Of a stretch of 64,000 nt of DNA, positions 31,198-41,945 are shown one piece after another. Location: positions 1-64,000 of the forward strand of contig NZ_JPVQ01000003.1 in assembly GCF_000772965.1 (NCBI RefSeq), given 5' to 3'. The notes beneath the pieces are model-generated. The model saw only the letters and a list, made by a program, of their open reading frames with translations. It was not told the DNA's origin and ran no database searches. The DNA comes from Ureibacillus massiliensis 4400831 = CIP 108448 = CCUG 49529. Lineage in GTDB: Bacteria; Bacillota; Bacilli; Bacillales_A; Planococcaceae. Numbering within the stretch: position 1 is the stretch's first letter; every line of letters starts with the position of its first letter. The translations under genes were made by a program, and so were the position numbers.

Positions 31198-33171
31198 ATG
31201 GATACTTACAGGAAAAGACCAATACGACATCCACTTTTGTATCTATCGATTATTGGACTAGTGGGGATTTCACTATTATTCATTTGGAATATCTGGCTTG
31301 GTTTAGGCTTTGCACTAGTCATGATGATTGGACTCGTGTATGCGTGGAAAGTGGAAAGAGCCTCATATATCCAAATCGAAAAGTATATCGAAACACTCTC
31401 TTATCGTATGAAGCGAGTTGGCGAAGAAGCATTGCTGGAAATGCCTATAGGGATAATACTTATTAATGACAAATTTATCATTGAATGGGCCAATCCGTTT
31501 ATGTTACAAATTCTAGGTGTCGATAGTTTGTTAGGTGAGGAACTATTTGTTTTATCGGATGAGTTGTTTGAATTAACAAAATCGGATGAAAAAAGTGACC
31601 TAACCATTACAATTGGCGAGAAAAAATATCGTGTAATATTTAAACAAACTGAAAGACTTCTTTACTTTTTTGATGTAACTGAACAAGTCGAAATTAAAAC
31701 ACAATATTATGCTGATCGAACGGTTGTAGCCATCCTGTTTATTGACAATTACGATGAAATCACACAAGGTATGGACGACCAAACAAGGAGTTTAACGAAT
31801 ACACTTATCACTTCAATCATTAATGAATGGTCCGAAAATCATGGGATTTTTTCAAAACGTATATCCTCAGATAGGTTTTTATCTATTTTAAATGAATCGA
31901 TTTTAAGTGAACTTGAAAAAGGGAAATTCGCTATTTTAGATGATATCCGTGAAAAAACAGCTCAAAAAAATCTCTCTTTAACACTTAGTATTGGCGTAGG
32001 AGCAGGTTCCTCTTCACTTATTAAGCTTGGAGAACTGGCGCAATCCAGTCTAGATCTTGTTTTGGGACGTGGTGGAGATCAGGTTGCCATCAAACAACCT
32101 GATGGGAAACTGAAGTTCTATGGTGGTAAAACTAACCCTGTTGAGAAGCGTACTCGAGTAAGAGCGAGAGTTATTTCCCATGCATTACAAGATTTAATAC
32201 AAGAAAGTGATCAAGTCTTTATTATGGGACATAAAAACCCTGATATGGACGCTATTGGAGCCGGTATCGGTGTCCGTAAAATGGTTGAAAAAAACAAAAT
32301 TAAAGGCTACATCATTGTCGACTTTAACGAATTAAATGGTAGTGTAAGCCGCTTAATGCAAGAAATTGAGAAAAATTCTGATATCTATCAATATTTTATA
32401 ACGCCTGAAGAAGCGAAATTGAAAATGACAGAGAAATCATTACTTGTTATAGTGGATACACATAAACCATCCTTAGTCATTGACGAGCAACTATTAAATA
32501 TATGTGACAAAATTGTAGTAATCGACCATCATAGACGAGGTGAGGATTTTATATCGAATACAACGCTTGTCTATATGGAACCATATGCATCTTCAACCTC
32601 TGAGTTAGTAACAGAGTTAATAGAGTATCAGCCAGAAAATGATAAAATTTCGAAGCTAGAAGCAACAGCTCTTTTATCGGGTATTATCGTTGATACAAAA
32701 AGTTTTACATTGCGAACGGGAGCAAGAACCTTTGAGGCCGCTTCGTATCTGCGAACTTACGGTGCTGACACAATATTAGTTCAACGGTTATTAAAAGAAG
32801 ATATAAATACTTATATAGAGCGATCGAAAATTATTCAAACAGTGGAATTTGTACAACGCGGTATTGCTATTGCCCATGGTGAAGATCATCGACAATACGA
32901 TTCCGTCATCATTGCACAAACTGCTGACATCTTACTAGCAATGAAGGATGTTTCAGCTTCCTTCGTCATTGCACATCGTCCAGATGGTTTAATTGGAATT
33001 AGTGCAAGGTCTTTAGGCGAAATCAACGTTCAGTTGATAATGGAAAAACTAGGTGGTGGTGGGCATTTAACCAATGCAGCATGCCAAATAGAAGCTGATA
33101 CAATTTCAGAAGCTCAACAGATGTTGAAAAAAGCAATTATGGAAACGTTTGAAGGGAGTAATGAAGAATGA
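31198..33171 (+). CDS. gdpP: Cyclic-di-AMP phosphodiesterase GdpP
   Basis: 657 residues. Hydrolyses c-di-AMP to pApA and so controls potassium, osmotic balance and beta-lactam tolerance. Two N-terminal membrane helices (about 13-50), a PAS domain (about 75-155), a degenerate GGDEF domain (about 170-300), a DHH domain with [13 protein letters not shown] and VIDHHRRG, and a DHHA1 domain with [12 protein letters not shown] near the end. Coupled to rplI by a 4-base overlap. Confidence 0.96.
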   Translation: MDTYRKRPIRHPLLYLSIIGLVGISLLFIWNIWLGLGFALVMMIGLVYAWKVERASYIQIEKYIETLSYRMKRVGEEALLEMPIGIILINDKFIIEWANPFMLQILGVDSLLGEELFVLSDELFELTKSDEKSDLTITIGEKKYRVIFKQTERLLYFFDVTEQVEIKTQYYADRTVVAILFIDNYDEITQGMDDQTRSLTNTLITSIINEWSENHGIFSKRISSDRFLSILNESILSELEKGKFAILDDIREKTAQKNLSLTLSIGVGAGSSSLIKLGELAQSSLDLVLGRGGDQVAIKQPDGKLKFYGGKTNPVEKRTRVRARVISHALQDLIQESDQVFIMGHKNPDMDAIGAGIGVRKMVEKNKIKGYIIVDFNELNGSVSRLMQEIEKNSDIYQYFITPEEAKLKMTEKSLLVIVDTHKPSLVIDEQLLNICDKIVVIDHHRRGEDFISNTTLVYMEPYASSTSELVTELIEYQPENDKISKLEATALLSGIIVDTKSFTLRTGARTFEAASYLRTYGADTILVQRLLKEDINTYIERSKIIQTVEFVQRGIAIAHGEDHRQYDSVIIAQTADILLAMKDVSASFVIAHRPDGLIGISARSLGEINVQLIMEKLGGGGHLTNAACQIEADTISEAQQMLKKAIMETFEGSNEE

Positions 33172-33614
33172 AAGTAGTATTCTTAAAAGATGTTAAAGGT
33201 AAAGGCAAAAAAGGTGAAATAAAAAATGTCGCTGACGGATACGCGCAAAACTTTTTAATTAAAAATGGTTATGCAGTCGAAGCATCTAAACAGGCATTAA
33301 GTCAATTAGAAGGACAAAAGAAATTAGAAGAAAAAAATGCAGCAGCTGAATTACAAGCAGCAAAAGATTTAAAAGAAAAAATTGAACAATTAACAGTGGA
33401 AATTAAAGCTAAATCAGGTGAAGGTGGAAGATTATTCGGTTCTGTATCAACAAAGCAAATTGCAGAAGCTCTTCAAAAGGCTTATGGTATTAAAATCGAT
33501 AAGCGTAAAATGGAGAGTGAAGGAATTAGATCCTTAGGATATTCAAATATACCTGTTAAACTTCACAATGAAGTAAAGGCAACTTTAAAAGTACATGTTG
33601 TTGAAGAATCGTAA
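33168..33614 (+). CDS. rplI: 50S ribosomal protein L9
   Basis: 148 residues. N-terminal [20 protein letters not shown] is diagnostic; long central helix and C-terminal domain with [16 protein letters not shown]. The start overlaps the gdpP stop (ATGA); the ribosome-binding site is inside gdpP (GAAGGGAG). Confidence 0.98.
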   Translation: MKVVFLKDVKGKGKKGEIKNVADGYAQNFLIKNGYAVEASKQALSQLEGQKKLEEKNAAAELQAAKDLKEKIEQLTVEIKAKSGEGGRLFGSVSTKQIAEALQKAYGIKIDKRKMESEGIRSLGYSNIPVKLHNEVKATLKVHVVEES

Positions 33615-33626
33615 GGAGAGAAGGCC

Positions 33627-34988
33627 ATGACTGATAACATCATGGACCGTGTCCCACCCCATAACCATGAAGCTGAGCAATCCGTTATTGGAGCCATATT
33701 CTTAGAACCAACTGCATTAATCACAGCTTCTGAAATATTATTACCAGATGATTTCTATCGTGTAAGTCATCAAAAGATATTTCAGACGATGCTTGATTTA
33801 AGTGATCAAGGAAAGCCAATTGATGTAGTAACCGTAACGGAAGAGCTATCGAGTAAAAAAGAGCTTGAGGATGTTGGGGGTCTATCCTATTTAACAGAAT
33901 TAGCGAATGCTGTGCCAACTGCTGCAAATATTGGCCACTATGCGAAAATCGTAGAAGAAAAAGCAATTTTAAGACGTTTAATCCGTGTAGCAACAGGTAT
34001 TGTTGAAGACGGATTTACAAGAGAAGATGAAGTCGAAGCTTTATTATCTGAAGCCGAGAAGAAAGTAATGGAAGTTTCCAATCGAAAAAACGCGGGAGAC
34101 TTCAAACATATTAAAGATGTCCTTGTTCATACCTATGATAATATTGAACAACTTCAAACTCGTAAAGGTGATGTAACAGGGATTCCAACAGGCTTTAGAG
34201 ATTTAGATAAAATGACTGCTGGTTTCCAACGAAACGATTTAATTATTGTAGCAGCCAGACCATCTGTAGGGAAAACAGCATTTGCATTAAATATTGCTCA
34301 AAATGTAGCGATAAAAGCACGAGAAAACGTAGCAATCTTTTCTCTTGAAATGGGTGCAGAACAGTTGGTAATGCGTATGCTTTGTGCGGAGGGTAATATT
34401 GATGCACAAGTATTACGTACAGGTGCTCTCACAACGGAAGACTGGGGTAAATTAACGATGGCGATGGGAAGTCTGTCCAATTCGGGTATTTATATTGATG
34501 ATACGCCAGGTGTTCGTATAAGTGAAATTCGGGCAAAATGCAGACGTTTAGCACAAGAAAATGGATTAGGAATGATTTTAATCGACTATTTACAGCTGAT
34601 CCAAGGTAATGGACGACCAGGAGAAAACCGTCAGCAGGAAGTATCTGAAATTTCCCGTTCCTTAAAAGCACTTGCTCGTGAATTAAAAGTTCCTGTTATT
34701 GCCTTATCACAGTTATCGCGCGGTGTAGAACAAAGACAAGATAAACGACCTATGATGAGTGATATTCGTGAATCAGGAAGTATTGAGCAAGATGCCGATA
34801 TCGTTGCCTTCCTATATCGTGATGATTACTACGATAAAGAAACAGAAAACAAGAATATGATCGAAATCATTATCGCAAAGCAACGTAATGGTCCAACAGG
34901 TACAGTGACGCTTGCATTTAAAAAAGAGTTTAATAAGTTTATAAATATTGATTGGTCACAGCAACCAATGGCACAGCCTCAAGCTTAA
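33627..34988 (+). CDS. dnaC: Replicative DNA helicase (DnaB-type; B. subtilis DnaC)
   Basis: 453 residues. Hexameric 5'-3' helicase of the replisome. N-terminal helical domain (PHNHEAEQSVIGAIF), then a RecA-like domain with Walker A ARPSVGKTAFALN, Walker B ILIDYLQLI and SQLSRGVEQRQDKRP. Follows rplI by 12 bases with AAGGAGAG. Called dnaC in B. subtilis and dnaB in E. coli. Confidence 0.97.
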   Translation: MTDNIMDRVPPHNHEAEQSVIGAIFLEPTALITASEILLPDDFYRVSHQKIFQTMLDLSDQGKPIDVVTVTEELSSKKELEDVGGLSYLTELANAVPTAANIGHYAKIVEEKAILRRLIRVATGIVEDGFTREDEVEALLSEAEKKVMEVSNRKNAGDFKHIKDVLVHTYDNIEQLQTRKGDVTGIPTGFRDLDKMTAGFQRNDLIIVAARPSVGKTAFALNIAQNVAIKARENVAIFSLEMGAEQLVMRMLCAEGNIDAQVLRTGALTTEDWGKLTMAMGSLSNSGIYIDDTPGVRISEIRAKCRRLAQENGLGMILIDYLQLIQGNGRPGENRQQEVSEISRSLKALARELKVPVIALSQLSRGVEQRQDKRPMMSDIRESGSIEQDADIVAFLYRDDYYDKETENKNMIEIIIAKQRNGPTGTVTLAFKKEFNKFINIDWSQQPMAQPQA

Positions 34989-34997
34989 AAATACAGA

Positions 34998-35044
34998 ACA
35001 CGAACATTTATTGGAAAATAACAATAATATGTTCGTGTTTTTTC
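34998..35044 (+). terminator. yybS-gdpP-rplI-dnaC terminator
   Basis: ACACGAACAT (34998-35007) pairs with ATGTTCGTGT (35029-35038), followed by TTTTTTC. Confidence 0.85.
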
Positions 35045-35054
35045 ATTTTCTTCA

Positions 35055-35083
35055 TTGACTATACTAGTAATCATTGTTACAAT
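35055..35083 (+). promoter_or_regulatory. purA promoter
   Basis: -35 TTGACT (35055-35060), 17-base spacer, -10 TACAAT (35078-35083). The 117-base leader to purA was checked for a PurBox; I see only a poor match. Confidence 0.7.
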
Positions 35084-35200
35084 AGTTCTGTTTGATAAAT
35101 GAACTGTACTTAAATGAACGGTTTAGCACATACTAAAATAAAATGACTGTTATTTAAAACGGGATAAAGGGCGCAGCAAGCGTCTAGCGGAGGTGCTGAT

Positions 35201-36487
35201 ATGACATCAGTTGTAGTTGTGGGGACACAATGGGGAGACGAAGGTAAAGGGAAAATTACGGACTTCTTATCTAAAAAAGCAGATGTAATCGCTCGTTTTT
35301 CTGGCGGAGATAACGCTGGTCATACAATTAAAATTGGCGACGAAACTTACAAATTACATTTAATTCCATCAGGTATTTTTTATACAGAAAAAACTTCAGT
35401 TATGGGTAACGGAATGGTTATCAATCCGAAATCTTTAGTAACTGAATTAAAAGGGTTACAAGAACGTGGTATTGATACTTCAAATCTACGTATTTCGAAT
35501 CGTGCACAAGTAATCCTTCCATATCATATCTACCAAGATAAAGTAGACGAAGCATCACGTGGAGATAAAAAAATCGGTACGACTTGTAAAGGTATTGGCC
35601 CATGCTACCAAGACAAAATTGCACGTATGGGTATCCGCATTGCGGATTTACTAGATCGCGAAGTATTCGAACAAAAACTACGTGAAAACCTAGAAAAGAA
35701 AAATCGTCTATTCGAAAAATATTACGAAGTAGAAGGATTAAAATTTGAAGATATCTTTGAAGAATATTACGCTTTCGGTCAAGAAATCGCAAAATACGTA
35801 ACAGATACTTCTAAGGTTTTAAACGATGTATTAGATGAAGGCGGCCGTGTACTATTCGAAGGTGCACAAGGGGTAATGTTAGACGTTGACCATGGTACTT
35901 ATCCATTTGTTACATCTTCAAACCCTGTTGCAGGCGGAGTAACAACTGGTACAGGTATCGGTCCATCTCACGTTTCTCGTGTTGTTGGTGTATGTAAAGC
36001 ATATACGTCTCGTGTTGGCGATGGTCCATTCCCAACGGAATTATTTGATGAAATTGGTCATCACATTCGTGAAGTAGGTCGTGAATACGGTACAACAACA
36101 GGTCGTCCGCGTCGAGTTGGTTGGTTTGATTCAGTAGTAGTACGCCATTCTCGTCGAGTAAGTGGTATTACAGATCTAGCATTAAATTCAATTGATGTAT
36201 TATCTGGACTTGAAACGGTAAAAATTTGTACAGCTTACGAATATAAAGGTGAAATCATTACTGAATATCCAGCAAGCTTACATGTTCTTGAAGAATGTAA
36301 ACCAGTTTATGAAGAGCTTCCAGGCTGGTCAGAAGACATTACGGCTGTTCGTACATTAGAAGAGCTACCAGAAAACGCTCGTAAATATGTTGAACGTGTT
36401 GTTGAACTAACGGGAATTGATTTAATGACATTCTCAGTAGGCCCTGCTCGTGAACAAACAAATGTAGTAAATGCAATTTGGGAATAA
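35201..36487 (+). CDS. purA: Adenylosuccinate synthase
   Basis: 428 residues. Makes adenylosuccinate from IMP, aspartate and GTP, the first step from IMP to AMP. GTP motif [14 protein letters not shown] at residues 8-21, GGDNAGHT with the catalytic histidine, and [20 protein letters not shown] precedes the ATG. Codon use is noticeably less A/T-biased, as in highly expressed genes. Confidence 0.98.
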   Translation: MTSVVVVGTQWGDEGKGKITDFLSKKADVIARFSGGDNAGHTIKIGDETYKLHLIPSGIFYTEKTSVMGNGMVINPKSLVTELKGLQERGIDTSNLRISNRAQVILPYHIYQDKVDEASRGDKKIGTTCKGIGPCYQDKIARMGIRIADLLDREVFEQKLRENLEKKNRLFEKYYEVEGLKFEDIFEEYYAFGQEIAKYVTDTSKVLNDVLDEGGRVLFEGAQGVMLDVDHGTYPFVTSSNPVAGGVTTGTGIGPSHVSRVVGVCKAYTSRVGDGPFPTELFDEIGHHIREVGREYGTTTGRPRRVGWFDSVVVRHSRRVSGITDLALNSIDVLSGLETVKICTAYEYKGEIITEYPASLHVLEECKPVYEELPGWSEDITAVRTLEELPENARKYVERVVELTGIDLMTFSVGPAREQTNVVNAIWE

Positions 36488-36494
36488 GATTAAG

Positions 36495-36530
36495 CTCCTG
36501 AAGGATTGTCGTCCTTTAGGAGTTTTTTTA
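36495..36530 (+). terminator. purA terminator
   Basis: CTCCTGAAGGA (36495-36505) pairs with TCCTTTAGGAG (36512-36522), one G-U pair, followed by TTTTTTTA. Confidence 0.88.
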
Positions 36531-36836
36531 TTGATAAATATTACTAAATAATGTTTTTAATTTCCAATTTAAAACCAATTGTGAAGAAATTTTGAAAATT
36601 TGGGTATTTCATTTTCATAACAAATAAATTTATACTATAATAAATATAAATTTACTAGAAAAGTATTTTTACCTCTAAATTCTAATCTTTAGAAAACTCC
36701 CTATGGAAATAAAGCGCTTACATTTCCCTGTCACATTATTCAAAAGCCATTAAGTTATTCGCATACAAAATACGAATCACAATGTTAGGTGTATTATGTA
36801 TGTTTATATAAAAAATAAGGAAGGAAGGGTAATTAT
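36531..36836. other. Non-coding leader region of the DUF1538 operon
   Basis: No gene in this AT-rich gap. It contains a CcpA-type cre candidate at 36709-36722 and AT-only palindromic runs near 36620-36655. Promoter hexamers are not clear. Confidence 0.5.
36709..36722. promoter_or_regulatory. Putative cre site (CcpA)
   Basis: ATAAAGCGCTTACA matches the optimal cre TGAAAGCGCTTACA at 12 of 14 positions, with the central AAAGCGCTTACA intact. It lies 115 bases before the DUF1538 gene and suggests carbon catabolite control. Confidence 0.5.
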
Positions 36837-38324
36837 TTGAATGTATTAATAGAGAAAATAAAAGAGGTAGTTTACGCTGTTCTCCCCATTACCATCATTG
36901 TTTTAATATTAAATTTTACTATAACACCTTTGGAAACCCCATTAATCGTTCGGTTTATATTAGGAGCCATTTTAATCATAATTGGATTAGCCATCTTTTT
37001 AATAGGAGTAGACATAGGTATTACACCAATTGGACAAACGATGGGGAAAGCCATTGCAAAATCTAATAAACTATGGATTGTTGCAATTGCGGGCTTATTA
37101 TTAGGATTTTTCATCTCCATTGCAGAACCTGATCTACATATTTTAGCGGGCCAAATTGAATTAGTAACATCCGGTGTTATTTCGAAAACATTGATTGTTG
37201 TGGTCGTATCAATTGGGATCGCTGCACTTATTGCCATCGGATTAATAAGAATTGTTTACAATTTCCCACTATATAAATTATTATCTATTCTTTATTTTGT
37301 AATATTAATTCTTGCTATATTTACTTCACCAGAGTTTTTAGCTATCTCCTTTGATGCATCTGGAGCTACGACGGGGGCATTAACAGTACCGTTTATATTA
37401 GCACTTGCTTTGGGGGTTTCATTATTAAAGAAAGATTCTAAAGCTTCTGAGAAAGATAGTTTTGGATTGGTTGCTATTGCTTCAACAGGCGCTATCATCT
37501 CCGTCATGATCATGAATATTATTTCTGGGACAGATGAGATGTCAGGAAGCTTAGAACAACATGAAGTATCACAATCTATCATCTCTCCCTTCTTATATAA
37601 ATTACCAATCATAGCACAAGAAATATTTATTGCTTTAATGCCAATTTTGATTGCCTTTTTAATCTTTCAAAAGATTTCCTTTAAAATGTCAAAGAAATCT
37701 GTTAAAAAGATTTTAATGGGTTTATTATTTACATTTTTAGGTCTAGTACTGTTTTTAGTTGGAGTCAATGCTGGATTCATGGATGTTGGTGCTGCAGTAG
37801 GCTTTAATATCGCATCATTAGATAACAAAGCATATGTTATCATTGTAGGTTTTATTTTAGGATTAGTAACAATTTTGGCTGAGCCAGCAGTGCACGTGTT
37901 AACACACCAAATCGAGGATGTAACAAGTGGATATGTAAAGAGAAAAGTCGTGATATTCTCACTTTCCATTGGTGTAGGTCTAGCTATTGCTTTATCTGTT
38001 ATAAGGGTCCTTGTGCCTGAACTTCAATTATGGCATTATTTATTACCGGGTTATGTAATCGCAGTAGCAATGACTTATTTTGTACCTAAATTGTTTGTTG
38101 GGATTGCCTTTGATTCTGGAGGAGTGGCATCTGGACCGATGACTGCAACCTTTGTACTAGCATTTGTTCAAGGTGCAGCAGAAGCTGTGGAAGGTGCAAA
38201 CGTGTTAGTGGATGGATTTGGTATGATTGCTATGGTAGCCTTAACACCTTTAATCGCCTTACAGGTTTTAGGTTTAGTCTTTAAACTTAAATCGAAAAAG
38301 GAGGGATTAGAAAATGACTTCTAA
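36837..38324 (+). CDS. DUF1538 family polytopic membrane protein
   Basis: 495 residues with about 12 membrane segments in two homologous halves. Each half carries a GVxxGxxxxG motif (LIGVDIGITPIG; LVGVNAGFMDVG), a SIAEPDLHIL/ILAEPAVHVL motif and a small-residue motif (FDASGATTGALTVPF; FDSGGVASGPMTATF). The inverted or tandem repeat and acidic-proline motifs suggest a transporter, substrate unknown. Start TTG at 36837 with AAGGAAGG upstream. Overlaps the P-II gene by 11 bases. Confidence 0.85.
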   Translation: MNVLIEKIKEVVYAVLPITIIVLILNFTITPLETPLIVRFILGAILIIIGLAIFLIGVDIGITPIGQTMGKAIAKSNKLWIVAIAGLLLGFFISIAEPDLHILAGQIELVTSGVISKTLIVVVVSIGIAALIAIGLIRIVYNFPLYKLLSILYFVILILAIFTSPEFLAISFDASGATTGALTVPFILALALGVSLLKKDSKASEKDSFGLVAIASTGAIISVMIMNIISGTDEMSGSLEQHEVSQSIISPFLYKLPIIAQEIFIALMPILIAFLIFQKISFKMSKKSVKKILMGLLFTFLGLVLFLVGVNAGFMDVGAAVGFNIASLDNKAYVIIVGFILGLVTILAEPAVHVLTHQIEDVTSGYVKRKVVIFSLSIGVGLAIALSVIRVLVPELQLWHYLLPGYVIAVAMTYFVPKLFVGIAFDSGGVASGPMTATFVLAFVQGAAEAVEGANVLVDGFGMIAMVALTPLIALQVLGLVFKLKSKKEGLENDF

Positions 38325-38982
38325 TTCGAATATTCCTGATTTCGAACTAGCGTGTGTCATCGTAAACTTTGGATTAGGAAGTAAAATTTTAAGAGCAGCA
38401 AAAAAAGCAGGCATTTCAGGAGGAACTGTCCTTATAGGTAGGGGAACAGTAAAAAATCGACTTCTTGAATTATTATCATTAACAGATGTAAAAAAAGAAA
38501 TTGTTCTCATGGTTTCAAGTAAAGAGGTAGTTGAACATGTACTTGAAGAAATTAGTGAAAAATTTCATTTTGAAAAACCGAATAGTGGTATCGCCTATAC
38601 TACATCCGTTTTACAAGTTATAGGCGCTAGAAGTTGTAAGAGCGAGCAGGTAAATGAGGAAAGAGGTGCTGATAACTCAATGTACGAGGCGATTACAGTA
38701 ATTGTAGAACGTGGAAATGCTGAACTTGTAATAGATGCAGCAACTGAGGCAGGTTCTAAAGGTGGAACGATTATTAATGGGCGAGGTTCTGGCATTCACG
38801 AACGAAGTAAATTGTTTTCAATGGAAATAGAGCCTGAAAAGGAAATCGTATTAATTCTTTCACACAAAGACAGCACAGAGAATATTGTTTCAGCGATTAG
38901 AGAAAAAATAAAAATTGATGAACCTGGAAACGGGATTATCTTTATACAAGATGTAAGTAAAACATATGGATTATATAAATAA
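38314..38982 (+). CDS. Tandem P-II-type signal protein
   Basis: 222 residues made of two GlnB/P-II-like domains (about 10-105 and 118-218). Each has a ferredoxin-like fold with a GGTVLIGRG / GGTIINGRG T-loop region, and the second has the ligand-loop sequence GNGIIFIQDV. Single P-II proteins bind ATP, ADP or other ligands and gate transporters. The 11-base overlap with the DUF1538 gene and AAAGGAGGG inside it suggest that this protein senses a metabolite and controls that transporter. Confidence 0.82.
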   Translation: MTSNSNIPDFELACVIVNFGLGSKILRAAKKAGISGGTVLIGRGTVKNRLLELLSLTDVKKEIVLMVSSKEVVEHVLEEISEKFHFEKPNSGIAYTTSVLQVIGARSCKSEQVNEERGADNSMYEAITVIVERGNAELVIDAATEAGSKGGTIINGRGSGIHERSKLFSMEIEPEKEIVLILSHKDSTENIVSAIREKIKIDEPGNGIIFIQDVSKTYGLYK

Positions 38983-38993
38983 TAAGTAAATAA

Positions 38994-39033
38994 AAAGTGA
39001 TTGCAGGAATGTTAAACTGCAATCACTTTTGTT
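38994..39033. terminator. Bidirectional terminator (P-II gene / yitT)
   Basis: AAAGTGATTGCAG (38994-39006) pairs with CTGCAATCACTTT (39018-39030). T and A runs flank both sides, between convergent genes. Confidence 0.85.
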
Positions 39034-39045
39034 TTACATAATGGA

Positions 39046-39921
39046 TTAATGGATAGCTTTCTTTTTAAAGCGTCCACCCTTAACCTCACTAATATTCCCA
39101 ATAGCAAGAAAAGCTTGAGTATCTATACTTCTTACAATCTCCTTCATTTTCGACTCTTCCAGTCTTGTAATAATACAGAAAATCACTTTTTTATTATTTC
39201 CTGTATAAGCACCTTCTCCATGTAAATATGTAACACCACGACCAAGCCGATCCATGATAGCTTGTCCAATTTCCTCAATCTGCTCACTTATGATATAAAT
39301 CGATTTTGACTCCTCCATACCAAGCACAACAATATCAATTACCTTTGATGCAATATAATAGGCGACTACGGAATACATTGCCTGTTCCCAGGTGAAGACG
39401 AAGCCAGCAGCAGTAAAGATAATGACATTTATAAATAAAATAACTTCCCCTACTGAAAACGGCGTCTTTTTGTTAAATAGAATTGCCAAGACTTCTGTGC
39501 CATCAAGACAGCCCCCATAACGTATTACAATACCTACGCCAATACCGAGTAAAATTCCGCCGAAAATTGTAGCTAATAATAAGTCTTTTGTAAAAGGATG
39601 CAAATGGTGCATAAGAACAGTTGACACTGAAAGAATAGAAATTCCTAAAGTAGTTGTTAGGGCAAAAGTTTTCCCAATTTGTTTATAACCAATGAAGATA
39701 AAAGGAAGATTAATAATGAAGATAAATACACCAATTGGTAATCCGAGAAAATGTGAGAGGATAATGGATATCCCAACGATTCCACCATCCATAATGTTAT
39801 TTGGGACTAAGAATAACTCTAAGCCTGCACCGAATATCAATGCGCCAATAATGACCATGATAATTCGGAAACTTATTTGCCCAAAAGTAAGTTTTGAGGC
39901 TTTTACAGCACTTTGAACCAT
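39046..39921 (-). CDS. YitT family membrane protein
   Basis: 291 residues. DUF161 membrane domain with six helices (about 15-190; motif NNIMDGGIVGISIILSHFLG) and a C-terminal cytosolic DUF2179 domain (GRGVTYLHGEGAYTGNNKKV). Members are often annotated as membrane proteins of unknown role. Single gene, convergent with the P-II gene. ATG start with GGGGAGAC upstream. Confidence 0.88.
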   Translation of the reverse strand: MVQSAVKASKLTFGQISFRIIMVIIGALIFGAGLELFLVPNNIMDGGIVGISIILSHFLGLPIGVFIFIINLPFIFIGYKQIGKTFALTTTLGISILSVSTVLMHHLHPFTKDLLLATIFGGILLGIGVGIVIRYGGCLDGTEVLAILFNKKTPFSVGEVILFINVIIFTAAGFVFTWEQAMYSVVAYYIASKVIDIVVLGMEESKSIYIISEQIEEIGQAIMDRLGRGVTYLHGEGAYTGNNKKVIFCIITRLEESKMKEIVRSIDTQAFLAIGNISEVKGGRFKKKAIH

Positions 39922-40401
39922 ATAGTCTCCCCAATCTTGAAAATTTGTATTTCTATTTTAATTTTATATGATAGGTACTTGTATAACAAAAATTTTTACA
40001 TTTTATTTCAAAATATTCTTTCATTTTATTTACTATTTTATAAAATTTTCAATCCATGAATATACTTTTTAAGTGTAAAAAGCCCCTATAATAATGGTTT
40101 TCTTTATCAAAAAATATAAAAAAAGTACTATAAATAAAAACTAACTATTAAAAATAACAAGAAAAATGTATAAATATCTCAAAATTTGAATATTAATAAT
40201 AAAAATAGTTTCCATAATAAGGGTTAGTAGTATCTTTGATTCTCTCTTTTGTAACAAAAAATGTGCAAATAATACATTTTCATTACAAAAGACTCAAACT
40301 ATACCACTCAAATTAGTATTATGGTACATTGTTAAAGTGAGAAATTATACATGGTAAATTTAACTATTTATTTATAGCGGACTTTGGAAGGGGCTTTATT
40401 T
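39922..40401. other. AT-rich divergent intergenic region
   Basis: 480 bases between yitT and the M23 endopeptidase gene, both reading outwards. No gene seen. A WalR-like box lies at 40271-40287 on the minus strand (TGTAAT, 5 bases, TGTATT; one mismatch to TGTWAH-N5-TGTWAH). Confidence 0.45.
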
Positions 40402-41877
40402 ATGAGTTCGAATTGGAACAATAAAAAAGACTTTACAAAGCAAGAAACTTTTAGTCTTTTTCAACATCATAAAGGAATGTTAAAAACAGCTGCCGTATCA
40501 GCCATACTACTTTCAAGTGTAACATTCAATTTAGTATTTGCTACTGGCTCTGAGGATAGAAGCACGATCGATAAAATTTACCATATTTATGTAGGTAAGG
40601 ATTATGTTGGGGCAGTTTCAAATGTCGCTTCAGTACAAAAAATTGTTGAAGTGAAAGAAAAAGAAGCCAAAACACAATTTAAAGAATTGTCAGTTGACGC
40701 GGAATCAAGTATTTCATTGGTACCTGAACAAGTGTATTCTTACCAAACAAATGATACAGAAGTATTGTCGCTTCTCAATGAACAGTTAGTTGCAAAAGCA
40801 GATGCTTATGCTTTAAATGTTGATGGTCAGCCAGTTGTTTATTTAAAAAATAAAGAAGATTACGAAGAAACACTTCGTTTATTAAAGCTAGAATATGTAA
40901 CAGAAAAACAATTAGCAGAGTTAGAGGCTAATGAAATTACTAGTGGTTCGCTACCAGAATTAGAAGTTAATCAAACAAGAATATTAGAAATAAAGATAGA
41001 AGATGTTTCAGGTAAAGAAGCAAAAATTATCCCTTCTAAAATTTTAACTCCTGAAGATGCAGTTCAGTATTTACAAACTGGTACTTTAGAAAAAGAGTTA
41101 TATACAGTTAAAGCAGGCGATGTATTAGGTTCTATTGCAATGAATCATGATTTAACAACTAAAGAATTACTTGCTTTAAACCCAGATTTAACAGAAGAGT
41201 CGGTTTTACAAATCGGTCAAGAAATAAACGTAACAGTTGAAAAACCATTAGTTAATGTTCAAGTCGTTTTAGAAAAATTAAAACGTGAAAAAATTGATTA
41301 TGAGAAAATTATTGAACAAGACGAAAATATGTACAAAGGTGAGCAAGTCGTTAAGCAAGAGGGTTCTTTTGGTAAAAAAGAAGTTTCATATTTAATCACT
41401 GAAGTAAATGGCCAAGTGGAAGAAAAAGCTGTTACAAACGAAGTTATTCTTGAAGAGCCAGTTGATCATATTGTTAAGGTTGGTACAAAAGTTATCTCTT
41501 CCCGTGGTACAGGTGACTTTGCATGGCCAACTAATGGCGGTTATATTTCTAGTACGATGGGAACAAGATGGGGTGAATTCCATAGAGGAATTGATATCGC
41601 TCGTCCATCTAACTACAATATAAAAGCTGCTGATAATGGTGTTGTTACTGCTGCAGGTTGGGATGGTACATACGGTTATCGAATTATCATCAATCATAAT
41701 AATGGATATGAGACATTATATGCACATTTATCAAGAATAGACGTAAATATTGGACAAGTAATTCCAAAAGGTTCTGTTATTGGAATTATGGGGTCAACGG
41801 GTAATTCAACAGGAACACACCTACATTTTGAAGTTCATAAAAATGGAGCTATTGTTAATCCACTAGCATATTTTTAA
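40402..41877 (+). CDS. Secreted M23 endopeptidase with LysM and G5 domains
   Basis: 491 residues from ATG 40402 (GGAAGGGG 7 bases upstream; an in-frame TTG at 40384 overlaps that site). Membrane or signal segment at about 27-45 (LKTAAVSAILLSSVTFNLVFA). LysM peptidoglycan-binding domain (YTVKAGDVLGSIAMNHDL), G5 domain, then an M23 metallopeptidase with HRGIDIA and HLHFE, the zinc and catalytic residues, all present. It cuts peptidoglycan cross-links. It stands directly before walRK, the regulator of such enzymes. Confidence 0.92.
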   Translation: MSSNWNNKKDFTKQETFSLFQHHKGMLKTAAVSAILLSSVTFNLVFATGSEDRSTIDKIYHIYVGKDYVGAVSNVASVQKIVEVKEKEAKTQFKELSVDAESSISLVPEQVYSYQTNDTEVLSLLNEQLVAKADAYALNVDGQPVVYLKNKEDYEETLRLLKLEYVTEKQLAELEANEITSGSLPELEVNQTRILEIKIEDVSGKEAKIIPSKILTPEDAVQYLQTGTLEKELYTVKAGDVLGSIAMNHDLTTKELLALNPDLTEESVLQIGQEINVTVEKPLVNVQVVLEKLKREKIDYEKIIEQDENMYKGEQVVKQEGSFGKKEVSYLITEVNGQVEEKAVTNEVILEEPVDHIVKVGTKVISSRGTGDFAWPTNGGYISSTMGTRWGEFHRGIDIARPSNYNIKAADNGVVTAAGWDGTYGYRIIINHNNGYETLYAHLSRIDVNIGQVIPKGSVIGIMGSTGNSTGTHLHFEVHKNGAIVNPLAYF

Positions 41878-41914
41878 ACTCTGGTAGAATTTAATTGTTA
41901 AATTCTAAATTTGG

Positions 41915-41945
41915 GACAGTCCAATCTATGGGCTGTCTTTTTTCA
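41915..41945 (+). terminator. Terminator of the M23 gene
   Basis: GACAGTCC (41915-41922) pairs with GGGCTGTC (41930-41937), one G-U pair, followed by TTTTTTTC. Confidence 0.82.

Noticed and set aside
35084-35200. PurBox for PurR in the purA leader
   Set aside because: The best candidate (CCGTTCATT on the minus strand) has two mismatches in the core.
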